Assembly (NCBI RefSeq): GCF_002742625.1
Contig: NZ_PEBF01000001.1
Span: 1,736,001-1,800,000 of the forward strand
DNA from: Caulobacter sp. FWC2
GTDB taxonomy: Bacteria; Pseudomonadota; Alphaproteobacteria; Caulobacterales; Caulobacteraceae
Length of the DNA stretch: 64,000 nucleotides
Direction: 5' to 3'
Positions 41,932 to 50,400 of the stretch are shown in pieces. Every line of letters begins with the position of its first letter. Position 1 is the first letter of the stretch. The notes under the pieces are model-generated. The model was given only the letters and a program-made list of their open reading frames with translations. It was not told the origin of the DNA and ran no database searches. The position numbers and the translations under genes were made by a program.

Positions 41932-44166
41932 CTATAGCGGGCCCGCGCCGCCGGGGCTGGTCTGGAAGTCGAAGGCCGGCTCGCGGCGGCGGCGCGGGTC
42001 GGGGGCGCCGGTTCCGCCGAAGTTGTAGGTGACGCCGACGAAGATGGCCCGCAGGTCCAGGTCGAGGGCGCGGCGGTCCTTCAGGGCCGGGGTGTCGATG
42101 ACCAGCTTGTCGCCGAAGGTCTTCAGCGCGTCCTGCACTGTCACCACGCCGGAGACGCGGTCGTTGAACTTGTGGCGGTAGCCCAGCAGCAGCATGCCGG
42201 TCGGCTCCTTGTAGCCCTGCGGCGTCAGGCGCTTGCCCGTGGCGAAGCCGCTGATCTGCAGGAAGTCCTTGGGCGTCGCCTGCACGTTCAGGGCCGCGTA
42301 GCCCGACACGGTCCAGGCTGAGCGCTTGTCCGGGAAGCCCAGGTCCGTGGCGCCGATCTCGTTCCAGAAGGCGTTGCCGCTGATCGTGTACGAGATCTTG
42401 GGCGTCAGGCGGGCGTTGGCGACCAGCTCCAGGCCGCCGCTGCGGCTCTTGGCCAGGTTGGCCTTGCTGGTCAGAAGCACGCCGTTGCCGATGTCGCGGA
42501 CCACGTCGGTGACGCCGTCGCGCGCCTCACGGTAGTAGAGCGTGCCCTGGTAGTAGTTGTAGCCCTTGCGCAGCTGGTAGCCGACCTCGAACGAGTCCGT
42601 GGTCTGCGGCTTCAGGCGCGGGTCGCCCTGACGGTAGCTATAGGGGTCCTGGTAGATCCGGTACGGGTTCAGGTCCTGGGCCGTCGGGCGCTGGATGCGG
42701 CGGCTGTAGCTGGCGTTGATCTGTCGGGTGTCGTCGACCTTGTACTGCACATGCAGCGACGGATAGGCGCGCAGGTAGTCGTAGCTGTCCTTCAGCTTCG
42801 AGGTGACCTGGTTGGTGTCGACCGTGACCTCCTCGATCCGCAGGCCCGGCATGATGGTCAGGTCGCCGATCGGGCGGCTGAGGGTCGCGTAGACCGCGTG
42901 GACGACCTGGTCGTACTTGAACTGGTTGGTCAGGGCCGGATCGACCGCCAGGGCGCCGCCCGTCGGGCCGCGCGCGCCGTAGTTGTCATAGTCGTTGTTG
43001 TCGACCTGCAGCTCGTAGCCCGCCACAAGCTTGGCGCCGCCGGGCAGGGGACGCTTGTACTCGGCCTTCAGGCGGCTCTGGACCAGTTCGTCGCCGATGC
43101 TGACGTGCTCGACATAGTTCGAGACGGCCGGCAGCTGGTTGAAGCCGTTGGCGTCGGTCAGCTGGCGGTCGCGGGTGCGCTCGACGCTGGTGTGCAGGGT
43201 GAACTCATGCTCGTCGCCGGAGAACTTGTGGCGCAGGTCGCCGGACAGGCCGCCCACTGACTTCTTCATCTTGCCGTCGCTGAGGCGCTGATAGCGGACG
43301 ATGGGCGCGCCATTGACGTCCTTGCCCTCGTAGGACGAGCCGGACTTGGAGCTGTAGGACGTGTCGTTGTAGCGGGCCTCGGCGCTGAGGCGGGTCTGCT
43401 TGTCGAGGTCGTAGTCGACGCCGGCGCGGAGGTTGTGGGACTGGCCGTGGCTGTTGAAGCCGACGTTCTGATGGCTGTCGGCGTAGCGACCCGTGACGGG
43501 GTCCAGGCGCGAGCGGTCGTCCTCGATGGAGCCCTTGGCCTTGTCGCGACGCCAGCCGGCGTCGGCCGACAGGGTCAGCTTCTTGGTGTTGCGAGCCAGG
43601 CTGATGCTGGCGTTCTTGCGGCCTTCGGTGCCCATGTTGGCGCGGACCGAGCCAGTCGTGCCGACCCCGCGCTGCTGCTTGGTGATCAGGTTGATGATCC
43701 CGGCCGAGCCCTCGGGGCTGAAGGCGGCCGAGGGGTTGGTCATCACCTCGACGCGCTCGAACTGGCTGGCGGGGATCTGCTGCAGCACCTGGCCGCGGTT
43801 GTCGCCCTTGAACATGCCGGACGGCTTGCCGTCGATCATGATGGTGACGTTGGGATCGCCGCGCAGGCTGACATTGCCCTGCACATCGACCTGCACCGAG
43901 GGGACGTTGCGAAGCACGTCGGCGACCGAGCCGGTGGTGGCCTGGAGGTCCTTGCCCAGGCTGTAGCTGCGGCGGTCGATCGAGGTCTTGATGTCCTGGG
44001 CCGAGGGGGCGGTGATGGTCACGCCCTGGACCTGGGTGGATTGCTCCTTCTTGGCCGGGGCGGGCGCCGTCGGGGCAGGGGGCGTGGTCTGGGCGGCGGC
44101 GGCCGTGCTGAGGGCGGCCAGGCCCGTGGCGGCCAGCAGGGCCGCGCGGCGGGTCGTGAAGGTCAT
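41932..44166 (-). CDS. TonB-dependent receptor / outer-membrane beta-barrel protein
   Basis: 744 residues. Leader MTFTTRRAALLAATGLAALS to AAAAQ; Pro/Ala-rich stretch; plug with VADVLRNVPSVQVDVQGNVS, LRGDPNVTIMIDGKPSGMFK and ERVEVMTNPSAAFSPEGSAG, the pattern of the 'outer membrane protein beta-barrel family' (OMP_b-brl_3-like) receptors; a long barrel ends with IFVGVTYNFGGTG followed by a 25-residue Arg/Pro/Gly tail that is unusual for barrels. Ligand unknown. Its promoter region shares a two-part motif with the ABC/two-component operon at 52886, so it may be a target of that system. Confidence 0.9.
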   Translation of the reverse strand: MTFTTRRAALLAATGLAALSTAAAAQTTPPAPTAPAPAKKEQSTQVQGVTITAPSAQDIKTSIDRRSYSLGKDLQATTGSVADVLRNVPSVQVDVQGNVSLRGDPNVTIMIDGKPSGMFKGDNRGQVLQQIPASQFERVEVMTNPSAAFSPEGSAGIINLITKQQRGVGTTGSVRANMGTEGRKNASISLARNTKKLTLSADAGWRRDKAKGSIEDDRSRLDPVTGRYADSHQNVGFNSHGQSHNLRAGVDYDLDKQTRLSAEARYNDTSYSSKSGSSYEGKDVNGAPIVRYQRLSDGKMKKSVGGLSGDLRHKFSGDEHEFTLHTSVERTRDRQLTDANGFNQLPAVSNYVEHVSIGDELVQSRLKAEYKRPLPGGAKLVAGYELQVDNNDYDNYGARGPTGGALAVDPALTNQFKYDQVVHAVYATLSRPIGDLTIMPGLRIEEVTVDTNQVTSKLKDSYDYLRAYPSLHVQYKVDDTRQINASYSRRIQRPTAQDLNPYRIYQDPYSYRQGDPRLKPQTTDSFEVGYQLRKGYNYYQGTLYYREARDGVTDVVRDIGNGVLLTSKANLAKSRSGGLELVANARLTPKISYTISGNAFWNEIGATDLGFPDKRSAWTVSGYAALNVQATPKDFLQISGFATGKRLTPQGYKEPTGMLLLGYRHKFNDRVSGVVTVQDALKTFGDKLVIDTPALKDRRALDLDLRAIFVGVTYNFGGTGAPDPRRRREPAFDFQTSPGGAGPL

Positions 44167-44216
44167 GGAAGGTCTCCTCTGTTGCGAGGACCTTGCCGGA
44201 ACGACTCAAAGCGTTG

Positions 44217-44257
44217 CAGTGCCGGGCGTCAGGCGCGCGGGGTGACGTTTGTCATGT
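44217..44257 (-). promoter_or_regulatory. Shared promoter module, copy A
   Basis: Palindrome TGAC-N4-GTCA at 44243-44254 within an 18-nt match (44240-44257), then on the minus strand, after 12 nt, TGACGCCCGGCACTG (complement of 44217-44231). The same two elements with the same spacing occur at 52794-52834. The palindrome lies 76 bp from the receptor ATG. Confidence 0.7.
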
Positions 44258-44274
44258 CGGCCTGGTCAGGGCGG

Positions 44275-44799
44275 TCAGTGGGCCGTATCTACCGCGTCCA
44301 GGGTCTGGGGCGTGGCGGCGTCGGCGCCGTTGAACACCAGGGTGCGCGTCACGCCGAGGCGGCGGATGTTCACCTGGTTGGCTTCATCGCCATAGACATC
44401 GGCGAACATCGCGGCCCGGACCTCGACGGCGGCGCCGACGTCGGCCGGGGCGATCTTGCCGGCATATTCGAAACGGACCTCGTCCGCGCCCAGGGTCATG
44501 TCCTTCAGGGTAAGGGCGACCGGCGCGTCGTTCACCGCCACCGCGAAGGTGCGCAGCATGTAGGTCTTCAGCGCCTCGATGGCGTCAGGATCGTCGAGGC
44601 TGGTCTGGGCGTCGGGAGCGATCACCGCCAGGGCCGGTTCGGCGTCGTGCGTCGGAATCCGGTGACTGACGGTGACCGCGCCGGACTTGGCGTCGATCGC
44701 CACGACGCTCAGCGCGCCGTGGCCGCGATGCGCGGCCGCCGGGAGCGGGGCGAGCACGAGGCCCGCCGCCGCGATCAGGACGGCCGCGCGCGCGATCAC
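44275..44799 (-). CDS. DUF6702-like periplasmic protein
   Basis: 174 residues. Signal peptide MIARAAVLIAAAGLVLAPLP ending AAAHRGHG; the mature part starts with His residues, then LSVVAIDAKSGAVTVSHRIP, THDAEPALAV and ADEVRFEYAGKIA, an arrangement seen in DUF6702 proteins found beside M1 peptidases and TonB receptors. Function unknown; HRGHGA could bind metal. The start overlaps the M1 peptidase stop by 4 bp (ATGA), so the two are coupled. The gap 44167-44274 to the next gene carries the shared promoter module. Confidence 0.65.
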   Translation of the reverse strand: MIARAAVLIAAAGLVLAPLPAAAHRGHGALSVVAIDAKSGAVTVSHRIPTHDAEPALAVIAPDAQTSLDDPDAIEALKTYMLRTFAVAVNDAPVALTLKDMTLGADEVRFEYAGKIAPADVGAAVEVRAAMFADVYGDEANQVNIRRLGVTRTLVFNGADAATPQTLDAVDTAH

Positions 44800-47225
44800 T
44801 TCGGACCTTCGTCCTTCTTGTCGCCGTCCTTCTTCGGTTCGGCCGAGGGATAGGTGGCGAGGCCACCCGGCTCGACCTTCAGATTGGCGTCCTTCATGCG
44901 GCTGCCCATCTCGGGGAACTTGATGATCTTCAGCGTCGTCGGCGTGATGGCGCCGTCATAGACGTTGTTGCCGCGATCCGCGTCGGCGGTTTCCCACAGC
45001 GGATCGAGCTCGGCGCCCTTCAGGTCCTTGGGCGAGACGTACTGCCAGGTGACCTGCTTGGAGTTCTTGCGCCAGATCTCGGCCGGGATGCGGACCGTCT
45101 CGCTGGTGCCGTCGGCGAAGTTCATCTTCAGGATCACCGGCATCACCAGACCGCCGATGTTGCGGAAGGTGAAGCGGTAGAGGTTGTCCTTGAAGTCCTG
45201 GGCGGCCAGATCTTCCGGCGTCATGTCCTCACGCGCCGACTTGGCCTTCTTGCGGGCGCTGTCGAACACGGCGAACTCGTCCGTCTGGTCGTAGAAGTCG
45301 CGAACCTTGGGGTCGCGGTCGACGACGGTCGGGGCCTTGTTGTTGGCGGCGGTGCGCGATTCCGGCTCGATGCCGCGCGCGGCCTTGCGGACGGCGGCCT
45401 CGGCGTCGGGATCACCGCTGTCCAGTCGCGCCTTGACGATCTTGTCCAGCGAGATGTCGACGTGGTCAGTGGAGTAGAACCAGCCGCGCCAGAACCAGTC
45501 GAGGTCGACGCCCGAGGACTCTTCCATGGTGCGGAAGAAGTCGTAAGGGGTCGGGTGCTTGAAGCGCCAGCGGTTGGCGTACTCCTTGAAGGCGCGGTCG
45601 AACAGCTCGCGGCCCATGACCGTCTCGCGCAGGATCACCAGGGCGGTGGCGGGCTTGGTGTAGCCGTTCGGACCGAACTGGATGACCGAGTCAGACTGGG
45701 TCATCAGCGGCACCTGGTCCTGGCTGACCATGTAGTCGACGATGTCCTTGGGCTCACCGCGACGCGACGGGAACTTCTTGTCCCACTGCATCTCGGCCTG
45801 GAACTCGAGGAAGCTGTTGAGGCCCTCGTCCATCCAGGTCCACTGACGCTCGTCCGAGTTGACGATCATCGGGAAGTAGTTGTGGCCGACCTCGTGGATG
45901 ACCACGCCGATCAGGCCGTACTTGGCGCGCTCGGTATAGGTCAGGGCGCCCGTCTTCTTGTCCTTCGTCGGCCGCGGGCCGTTGAAGGAGATCATCGGAT
46001 ATTCCATGCCGCCGACCGGGCCGTTGACCGACTGGGCCACCGGATAGGGATAGGCGAAGGTGAAGTCCGAATAGACCTTCAGGGTGTGGGCGATCGACTT
46101 GGTCGAATAGGCGTCCCACAGCGGGCGCGCTTCCTTCGGGAAGAACGACATGGCCATGACCACCGGATGGGCGGCGTCGCCCTCCTGCTTCACGCCCAGG
46201 GCGTCCCAGACGAACTTGCGCGAGCTGGCCCAGCCGAAGTCGCGGACGTTGGTCGCCGAGAACACCCAGGTCTTCTCGGTCGTGGCCTTGCCCTTCTCGG
46301 CGGCCAGGGCCTCCTCGGGGGTGACGACATAGACGGGCTCGGCGGCGGTGCGGGCCTTGGTCAGGCGGTCGCGCTGGGCGGCGCTGAGCACGGCGGCCGG
46401 GTTTTGCAGCACGCCCGTGGCCGAGACCACGTGGTCGGACGGCACGGTCAGGGCGACGCGGTAGTCGCCGAACTCCAGGGTGAACTCGCCCGAACCGAGG
46501 AAGGCCTTGTTGTGCCAGCCTTCATAGTCCGAATAGACGGCCAGACGCGGGAACCACTGGGCGCCCTCGTAGATGCAGTTGCCGTCTTCGCCCTTGCCAG
46601 TGAAGCACTCATAGCCGCTGCGGCCGCCGACGACCTTGTTCTCGACCATGGGCAGCGACCATTCGATCGTGATCTTGGTCTCGCCGCCATTGCCGCGCAC
46701 GGCGGTGGGCAGGTCGACGCGCAGCAGCGTGTCGACGACGGTGAACTTCAGCGGACGGCCCGAGGCGTCCTTCACCGACTTGATGGTGAAGCCGCCTTCC
46801 CAGTCCTTGAAGCGCTGGATGCGACGCACCTGGCCCAGGGTGATGTTGTCGCCCGAGACGGTCTCGGTCAGCTTGCTGATCGAGTCGCGCTTGTAGTCCT
46901 GGTCCAGCAACAGCCACAGATAGGGCAGGTTGTCCGGCGAGTTGTTCTTGTAGTTGATCGTTTCCTTGCCGGTCAGCAGCTTGGTGTCTTCGTTCAGGTG
47001 AACGTTGACGTCGTAGTCGACCTTCTGCTGCCAGTAGCGATAGCCCGGCGCGCCGGCCGCGTTGCGGTAGTCGGTCGGCGACGGCCAGTCTTCGCCCTCG
47101 AGCTGGCGGAACTTGTCGTCGAACGGCGCCTTGGTCTGTTTGATGGCGTCGGCATGAGCGACAGTGGAAGCGAGCGCGGCGGCGAGCACGCCGGCCACGA
47201 CGTAGCGGATAGAACGTTTTGACAA
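44796..47225 (-). CDS. M1-family zinc metallopeptidase
   Basis: 809 residues, exported by the leader MSKRSIRYVVAGVLAAALAS to VAHA. The zinc site HEVGH (444-448) with second glutamate E467 (HExxH-18-E) and the upstream GGMEY (405-409, in place of GAMEN) identify an active gluzincin aminopeptidase. Residues 60-300 form the N-terminal beta domain and 600-800 a Lys-rich C-terminal part with RFTFRNIGGLVMPVILKMNF. The TTG at 47225 is used because it precedes the signal peptide and GCAGGA lies beside it; no ATG is in frame nearby. Operon with the DUF6702-like gene; the TonB receptor upstream may supply peptide ligands. Confidence 0.92.
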   Translation of the reverse strand: MSKRSIRYVVAGVLAAALASTVAHADAIKQTKAPFDDKFRQLEGEDWPSPTDYRNAAGAPGYRYWQQKVDYDVNVHLNEDTKLLTGKETINYKNNSPDNLPYLWLLLDQDYKRDSISKLTETVSGDNITLGQVRRIQRFKDWEGGFTIKSVKDASGRPLKFTVVDTLLRVDLPTAVRGNGGETKITIEWSLPMVENKVVGGRSGYECFTGKGEDGNCIYEGAQWFPRLAVYSDYEGWHNKAFLGSGEFTLEFGDYRVALTVPSDHVVSATGVLQNPAAVLSAAQRDRLTKARTAAEPVYVVTPEEALAAEKGKATTEKTWVFSATNVRDFGWASSRKFVWDALGVKQEGDAAHPVVMAMSFFPKEARPLWDAYSTKSIAHTLKVYSDFTFAYPYPVAQSVNGPVGGMEYPMISFNGPRPTKDKKTGALTYTERAKYGLIGVVIHEVGHNYFPMIVNSDERQWTWMDEGLNSFLEFQAEMQWDKKFPSRRGEPKDIVDYMVSQDQVPLMTQSDSVIQFGPNGYTKPATALVILRETVMGRELFDRAFKEYANRWRFKHPTPYDFFRTMEESSGVDLDWFWRGWFYSTDHVDISLDKIVKARLDSGDPDAEAAVRKAARGIEPESRTAANNKAPTVVDRDPKVRDFYDQTDEFAVFDSARKKAKSAREDMTPEDLAAQDFKDNLYRFTFRNIGGLVMPVILKMNFADGTSETVRIPAEIWRKNSKQVTWQYVSPKDLKGAELDPLWETADADRGNNVYDGAITPTTLKIIKFPEMGSRMKDANLKVEPGGLATYPSAEPKKDGDKKDEGPK

Positions 47226-47310
47226 ATCCTGCCCCTCAGAACCCTGACTAAACCCCGCCGCGACCTTGGCAGGGCGCGGAAGAAAATCACCCCATTTTCG
47301 CCGTAGTGTG

Positions 47311-49296
47311 TCAGAAATTTATCTTCATGCCGAGCCGTGCGGCACGGGGCTCCACGGGGTGGAAATGGACGTCGTCCACGCCGTCCGCCGGCTCGCCGGG
47401 AAGGCGCGAGGCGTAGGAATAGGCGATGTCGTCCTTCTGGCTGTTGGTCAGGTTCAGGACCTCGAGCATCAGGCTGGCCTTGCCGAAGTCCTGCACGAAC
47501 AGCGCATTGACCAGGCTGGTGGGCTTTGAGCGCACGGAATCGTCCTCGATCAGCGGCGCGGCGCCGAGGCGTCGCCAGGTGAGCGACAGGGTCGAGGCCT
47601 GGCCCAGCTTCCAGCTGGCGCCGGCGCTCAGCACTGAACTGACGGCGTTGGGGATGCGCTCGCCATTCGTGAAGCGGGCGTGGGTCCCGGCATAGGAGGC
47701 CGTCAGGTTCAGGCGCGCGTTCGGCCGCCAGTCGGCCAACAGCTCGATCCCCTTGCGCCGGGTGGCGCCGGCGGCCTCGGTGAAGCCGGCGTCGCCGACA
47801 TAGACGAGCTCGGAATCGACGTGCAGCGCCCAGGCGGCCGCCGTCAGGGTCAGGCCGTCGTGCTTCCAGCGCAGGCCCAATTCCGCGCCGTCCGACGGCG
47901 ACAACAGCGGCGCGCGCTCGGCCGGATCGCCAGTGACCGGATCGACCGTGATCACCGCCCCGCGCGCGTCGTTGGAGTGGAAGCCGCGCCCGGCGTCGGC
48001 ATAGAGTTCGAACGTCTTCGACACCCGCCAGGCCAGGGCCAGCTTGGGGCTGACCAGCAGGTCGCTGACGTCGCCGGCGTTGCGCGGGTCGCCGGCCTTG
48101 ACGTCCGCGCCCATGGCGTCGGCGCGCAGGCCGAAGGTGGCGTCCAGCTTGCCGAAGGACCGGGAGGCCTCGCCCCACAGCGCCGTCGACCATTCGGTCA
48201 GCGCGTCCTGGCGCACCGTCTCGCGGCGCACCCGGGCCGTGGTGCGGTAGAGGCCGACCTTGCCGATGTCGTCGACGCGGGCCGAGACGCCCGTGCGGGC
48301 GCTCCAGCCGTCGCCCAAGGTCCAGCGCTTGGTCAGCGACCCGCCATAGATCCAGCGCTGGTCGACCTGCTCGAACTGGTCGCCATGGACCGGGTCGTCG
48401 AGGAAGTAGGTGAAGTTCGAATAGAGATCGAGCTTGTAGCGCTGGACATAGACCACGCTGTCCAGGCCGCGCAGCAGGTCGCGGCGGCGGGCCGACAGGA
48501 TGTAGCGCGAGGTGCTCCCTCCGTCGGTCTTGTCGACCGCGTCGAGATAGCCCAGCCGCCCATCCTCGACCGCGCGGCGCGGGATCTGGTCGGTGGCGTT
48601 CCAGTCGGCGTCGTAGGCCAGGGCGGTGATCGACCAGCCCCCGACCAGGGCGCGACCCAGGAGGTTGATCTTCTTCAGGTCCTCTGGCGTCGACCAGGCG
48701 CCGCGCGCGGTCGACAGGTCGGCGGCGACCAGCACGTTCTGGCTCAGCGCCTTGGAGCCGACGGCGCGGTAATAGTCGTTCTCGCCAGCCCAGGCCTGCA
48801 GGCCGTCGCCGTGCAGGTGGTCGGCGGTCTCGAAGGCCACGGCGCCGGCGGTGGCGAAGTCGCCGTTCTCGGCCGAGTAGGGGCCCTTCTTGAAGCCGAT
48901 GTCGTGGACGAACTCGGGCGTCAGGACATTGAGGTCGAGGTAGCCCTGGCCGTGACCGTGACTGGGCAGGTTCAGCGGCACGCCGTCCAGCGAGGCCGAG
49001 AGGTCGGTGCCGTGGTCCAGGTTGAAGCCGCGCAGGAAGTACTGGTTGGCCTTGCCCGCGCCGGAGTGCTGGGTCGCGGCCAGGCCTGGCACGGCCTCGA
49101 TCAACTCGCCTGGACGCAGCAGCGGCCGCACGGCGAAGTCGGCATAGCTGATCCGGCCCTCGCTGGCCGAGGTCGCGCGGCCGAGGTCGTTGGCCCGGCG
49201 GCCCCAGACCGAAATGGCCTCGACCTCCTGGGCCTGGGCGAGGGCCGGCGTCGAGGCGGCGGCGAGCAGGGCGGTCAGAAACACCGAACGGATCAT
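47311..49296 (-). CDS. TonB-dependent receptor with His-rich plug
   Basis: 661 residues. Leader MIRSVFLTALLAAASTPALA; TonB-box-like VEAISVWGRRANDLGRATSA; plug with PGELIEAVPGLAATQHSGAG, then KANQYFLRGFNLDHGTDLSA and VPLNLPSHGHGQGYLDLNVL; barrel ending ARLGMKINF with terminal Phe. The SHGHGQGY plug motif characterises a subgroup predicted to import metal or metal-chelating ligands. It lies 85 bp upstream of the M1 peptidase and DUF6702-like genes in the same direction; the three probably form one uptake unit. Confidence 0.92.
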   Translation of the reverse strand: MIRSVFLTALLAAASTPALAQAQEVEAISVWGRRANDLGRATSASEGRISYADFAVRPLLRPGELIEAVPGLAATQHSGAGKANQYFLRGFNLDHGTDLSASLDGVPLNLPSHGHGQGYLDLNVLTPEFVHDIGFKKGPYSAENGDFATAGAVAFETADHLHGDGLQAWAGENDYYRAVGSKALSQNVLVAADLSTARGAWSTPEDLKKINLLGRALVGGWSITALAYDADWNATDQIPRRAVEDGRLGYLDAVDKTDGGSTSRYILSARRRDLLRGLDSVVYVQRYKLDLYSNFTYFLDDPVHGDQFEQVDQRWIYGGSLTKRWTLGDGWSARTGVSARVDDIGKVGLYRTTARVRRETVRQDALTEWSTALWGEASRSFGKLDATFGLRADAMGADVKAGDPRNAGDVSDLLVSPKLALAWRVSKTFELYADAGRGFHSNDARGAVITVDPVTGDPAERAPLLSPSDGAELGLRWKHDGLTLTAAAWALHVDSELVYVGDAGFTEAAGATRRKGIELLADWRPNARLNLTASYAGTHARFTNGERIPNAVSSVLSAGASWKLGQASTLSLTWRRLGAAPLIEDDSVRSKPTSLVNALFVQDFGKASLMLEVLNLTNSQKDDIAYSYASRLPGEPADGVDDVHFHPVEPRAARLGMKINF

Positions 49297-49390
49297 GCTC
49301 GGCTGATAGGCGAGCAGTACGCTTTGGACAAGTTCCGCGCCGTCATCGACGTCGGTCTGAAAGTCCGACGGAGCGGCGGAGCCGAAGTTG

Positions 49391-50338
49391 CTAAGCCGCC
49401 TTCAGCAGCCCGTCGAAATACTCGATCGTCCGCATCAGGCCGACCTTCAGCGGGGCGGTCGGAGTCCAGTCCAGCACCTGATTGGCCAGGGTGATGTCGG
49501 GCTGGCGCTGGCGCGGGTCGTCTGAGGGCAGGGGGCGGTGAACCAGGCCCGACTTGCTGCCGGTCAGTTCCACGACCAGTTCGGCCAGCTGCCTCATCGT
49601 GAACTCGACGGGATTGCCCAGATTGATCGGGCCGGTCACGTCGTCGCCCGTGTTCATCAGCCGGATCAGGCCGTCGACCAGGTCGTCGACATAGCAGAAC
49701 GAACGCGTCTGGGCGCCGTCGCCATAGAGGGTGATGTCCTCGCCCTTCAGCGCCTGGACGATGAAATTCGACACCACGCGCCCGTCGTTCGGGTGCATTC
49801 GCGGCCCATAGGTGTTGAAGATCCGCGCCACCTTGATGCGCAGCTTGTGCTGGCGCCAGTAGTCGAAGAACAGGGTCTCGGCGCAGCGCTTGCCCTCGTC
49901 GTAGCACGAGCGAATGCCGATCGGATTGACGTTGCCCCAGTAGCTCTCGACCTGCGGGTGGATGCTGGGGTCGCCGTACACTTCCGACGTCGAGGCCTGC
50001 AGGATCCTGGCCTTCACCCGCTTGGCCAGGCCCAGCATGTTGATCGCCCCGTGGACGCTGGTCTTGGTCGTCTGCACGGGGTCGAACTGGTAGTGCACGG
50101 GGCTGGCCGGGCAAGCCAGGTTGTAGATCTGGTCGACCTCGACATAGAGCGGCATGGTCACGTCATGGCGCAGCAGCTCGAAGCGCGGATTGGTCAGGTT
50201 CTGGGCCACGTTCTGGCGCGAGCCCGTATAGTAGTTGTCGACGCACAGGACTTCGGCCCCGGTCTCGAGCAGCCGGTCGCACAGATGCGAGCCGACGAAG
50301 CCGGCGCCGCCGGTCACCAGGATTCTCTGCGTATGCAT
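49391..50338 (-). CDS. UDP-glucuronate decarboxylase (UDP-xylose synthase)
   Basis: 315-residue [23 protein letters not shown] (NAD site), [20 protein letters not shown], the STSEVYGDP segment and catalytic Y-x3-K in [31 protein letters not shown] is highly specific for UDP-xylose synthases. It converts UDP-glucuronate to UDP-xylose and CO2, drawing on the product of the dehydrogenases at 11518 and 39418. The ATG at 50338 is preceded by GGTCCATGC on the coding strand with a weak ribosome site. It probably serves LPS, EPS or glycan decoration. Confidence 0.95.
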   Translation of the reverse strand: MHTQRILVTGGAGFVGSHLCDRLLETGAEVLCVDNYYTGSRQNVAQNLTNPRFELLRHDVTMPLYVEVDQIYNLACPASPVHYQFDPVQTTKTSVHGAINMLGLAKRVKARILQASTSEVYGDPSIHPQVESYWGNVNPIGIRSCYDEGKRCAETLFFDYWRQHKLRIKVARIFNTYGPRMHPNDGRVVSNFIVQALKGEDITLYGDGAQTRSFCYVDDLVDGLIRLMNTGDDVTGPINLGNPVEFTMRQLAELVVELTGSKSGLVHRPLPSDDPRQRQPDITLANQVLDWTPTAPLKVGLMRTIEYFDGLLKAA

Positions 50339-50400
50339 GGACCGGCCGACCTTTCAGGGACTCGCGGAGAGTCGTCCCTGACGTTGTACCGCCGCGCTTT

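Noticed and set aside
45462..47222. 586-codon frame antisense to the M1 peptidase
   Set aside because: Shadow of a clear peptidase gene; Val/Asp/Arg-rich composition typical of antisense GC-rich frames.
47680..49494. 604-codon frame antisense to the TonB receptor
   Set aside because: Shadow of the receptor; no family motif.
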